This document shows positions 8,953 through 11,136 of a stretch of DNA of 11,136 nt, in pieces. Under the pieces are notes generated by a model. That model did not search any database, was not told the DNA's origin, and saw nothing but the letters and a program-made list of their open reading frames with translations. The translations under genes and the position numbers were made by a program. Origin of the DNA: Gonapodya sp. JEL0774. Its lineage: Eukaryota; Monoblepharomycota; Monoblepharidomycetes; Monoblepharidales; Gonapodyaceae. The first letter of the stretch is position 1, and every line of letters begins with the position of its first letter. Location of the stretch: NCBI GenBank assembly GCA_027604505.1, contig JADIIX010000363.1, forward strand, positions 1 through 11,136, read 5' to 3'.

Positions 8953-11136
8953 TTACGCCGATGTAACACCAAGGTTGCCCATTTTCCCCACGAGCTTTCT
9001 CTCAAGTTCTTCTGCTTCTTCCACCGAGATGAGTCGCTGGGGTCCTGGTGAGCGCCGATTGATCCACAGAAGGTAAATGTTCTGACCTCAACGTCGTAAG
9101 AAGTTATGAGACAAAAACATACCTTTGAACCAATGCTTCCCGGACAATTGCCAGGATACGATCGAGATGATAGTAATCCCTCCGATGATGACCGGAGCAT
9201 ACTGAAAAGCAAGGATCGTTTCATCGAACACGACAAAGATCAGTTCAAATCGCATCCCAGTTTATAGTCTACTCACGTTCAAATTGGTAGCATTAACAGG
9301 ATATAGTTGAGGAAGGCAGAGGCACACAAAGAGGAGAGAGATCCAGGTCACTGCGATAAACGCGAGTGGTTTGCTGAACTTTCCAAGGTGCCACTCCCCA
9401 GGCTTGAAGTTGGAGCCAGCAATGAACAAGCGACCGGCGATACTTTGATCAATTACATAAAGGTCAGTAATTCGTGCCTGGTCCTCTGATGAAATGCTAT
9501 CAGCAGACTCACGGAATTGCGTAACTGGTGTCAACCGCAACACTTTAGATCAAATGCGGGTCGTGAGTTGCGTAAATGAGCAATCAAAATGCGACGCAAG
9601 AAAAATAATGATACGTACGTTGCAGAACTCGCGAGAGCCTGAAATGCAACGCTGGAGCCCAATATAGGAAGTGAGAAGAATACTCCGAGAGCGGCAATGG
9701 ACCAGACGCAACGGTTCGGTAGCTTGTTGGCACCCATGTGGTGGAGGAAAGAGGAGCCAGGGAGGACATTGTCCCGAGAAATCGCTGTAGTTGTGGCATC
9801 AAGAATTACGGCTCCAAAACATCTAGATACAACGCCGGTGAGTTATTTACCATAAGTGATTCTTGATCCAGACATCATGCAAGCTGCTGTGCAGTTGCAT
9901 GTAACGATGTACATGATGACGAGCATGGCAATTGCTCCGCGCTCGCCTAGGTTCTGAAAACGATGTAGGATCACGTCATGGGAAAAGTGAAAGTCGTGAT
10001 TCGGATTGCTAGATGAGGATTAGTACTTACCTGTACAAGGAATGAGGCAATGAGGACGGGGTAACTGCTGCCGACTGTGTTCGAGGATGTTGTTATCAAC
10101 TCGGATGGAGCATCCAGTCATGAGGAGATACGCACTTATTCCGTCGAGGTCCTGGACTACAGCAAATCATCATTTTCAGGATCCAAATAGCAAAGCAAGA
10201 TGCTTTTGAACCTCACTTGAACTCACCACAAACAAGTAGAGTCATGACCAGAGGAAATGAGAAAAACAGGGACATTGCAACGGAACTCCACACTATGTGT
10301 TGACAACGAACCGAACGTCGATAATTTCGATGTATATGCTGTTATGTCGAGACGTTACCACTCACTGCCACGAGCTGCGGTCCGGGAAGCGTTGGTAGTT
10401 TCCTCGGCTTCAGTTTTTCGCATGTCACCGTCAATAGCCATGACTCCAATCTCAATCCGAACGCTGAATCAAACTTACCAACGTGCGCACTAGCGTCGTA
10501 GCCATAGAATGTCCCTGCGCGTAGAGGAGATAAATTAATATCGGTGGTTGGCGACGGACGGCGTGGCCCTACCCCGAACTCACAAGCGGGGAACAAGAGA
10601 CTGATCATCCATGTGTAGCTGTCGCTAAACCCCGTGCCGTTGACGAATGTCAAGAAAAAATCTCCGGTCTGGAAGGCGGGTGCTCGGGCTGGGACCCAAG
10701 TCTTTTGGAAGGCATATTAATTGGCCGGTCCAGAAACTTTAGGGAGATAAAATCCACCAGAGCACTCACGATAAACAATATATAAAGTACCAGAACCAAA
10801 ATGCTGCTTATGCGGTAGAACCACATGAGGACGCGCTCGTTCGAGATGTTAATGAGCGCGCCGTATAACAAGCCAGCACATGTTAAGAGAAACTGGTGCC
10901 AAGGCTTGATATCAACGTCTGGGTCCGCAATCTTGAGAGCCGAAACAAGTATAAGGGTGCCTCCCTGTTGAACAGCTGGAGATGTGACCACCCAGCCCAA
11001 GAAGTTCCACCTTAGATTGACAAGTCAGATAATGTGAAAGAGGGAGAGAAGAGGCAGAAATAGACCACACCATGCCGTGAGCCATGCGAGAAATGGACCA
11101 TAAGTGTCTCCACCGAGCTTAGCGGACCAAAACTGT
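8953..11136 (-). CDS. Amino-acid/GABA permease-type APC transporter (N-terminus outside window)
   Basis: Partial gene entering from the right edge. Exons in order of translation: 11136(partial)-11071, 11010-10770, 10701-10584, 10514-10479, 10407-10366, 10292-10227, 10156-10136, 10074-10031, 9953-9851, 9784-9619, 9542-9513, 9442-9277, 9201-9123, 9044-8953; about 422 residues, with phases that all agree. Features of the fungal GABA/choline-type permeases appear in order: AKLGGDTYGPFLAWLTAWW, a hydrophobic helix ending VLYILFI, TGFSDSYTW, GYDASAHVAEETTNASRTAARG-type core (the usual AH-x-EET block), VQDLDGI, SYPVLIASFLVQ, SGSRITYG, AISRDNVLPGS, SSATVAVDTSYAIP, WHLGKFSKPLAFIAV, LYPVNATNLN, and a cytosolic end WFKGPQRLISVEE with a Glu-rich helix. 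About ten membrane segments are expected in the part seen. The likely role is uptake of an amino acid, GABA, choline or a related amine at the plasma membrane; the substrate cannot be read from sequence. Perhaps 100 N-terminal residues lie beyond 11136. Confidence 0.9.

Noticed and set aside
1-11136. CRISPR array, transposon, tRNA or biosynthetic cluster
   Set aside because: I saw no spaced direct repeats, transposase or reverse-transcriptase motifs, or cloverleaf sequence. The four genes belong to unrelated processes and alternate in strand.

Overview
This is a piece of eukaryotic nuclear DNA, almost certainly fungal and most likely from an intron-rich basidiomycete (Agaricomycetes; a Rhizoctonia/Ceratobasidium-like genome would fit, but that is inference). 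The evidence is many short introns (mostly 60-100 nt) with GTGAGT/GTAAGT-type donors and YAG acceptors, CTAAC/CTGAC-like branch sites, compact intergenic gaps, and protein families typical of fungi. I saw no bacterial operon, tRNA or rRNA gene, CRISPR array or recognisable transposon. All exon models below were built by hand from splice signals, reading-frame phase and family motifs.

Layout: (1) 1-734, upstream region of the first gene, with a small perfect palindrome at the window edge and a weakly coding-like open frame on the minus strand. (2) 735-3168 (+), a ferric reductase/NADPH-oxidase-like flavocytochrome b in about nine exons, with all four heme histidines, FAD and NADPH motifs, and a problem at intron 1. 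(3) 3169-3376, short tail-to-tail gap. (4) 3377-6418 (-), a WD40 protein of the DCAF5 type (candidate CUL4-DDB1 substrate receptor) in six exons, ending in an acidic tail. (5) 6419-6794, a shared head-to-head promoter holding a nested palindrome close to the next start codon. (6) 6795-8342 (+), an unrecognised, very acidic, probably nuclear protein in four exons. (7) 8343-8952, tail-to-tail 3' region with AATAAA-like signals. (8) 8953 to beyond 11136 (-), an amino-acid/GABA-permease-type APC transporter lacking its N-terminus in this window, cut into at least 14 exons, some of only 7-14 codons.

The genes alternate in direction (+,-,+,-) and show no sign of forming one pathway: a membrane redox enzyme, a likely ubiquitin-ligase adaptor, an acidic nuclear protein and a nutrient transporter look like ordinary neighbours in a compact fungal genome. 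I found no convincing undescribed multi-gene system. The best leads are the unassigned acidic protein and its palindromic leader, the altered flavin-domain motif and doubtful intron 1 of the oxidase, the lopsided DDB1-docking motifs of the WD40 protein, and the extreme fragmentation of the permease gene.
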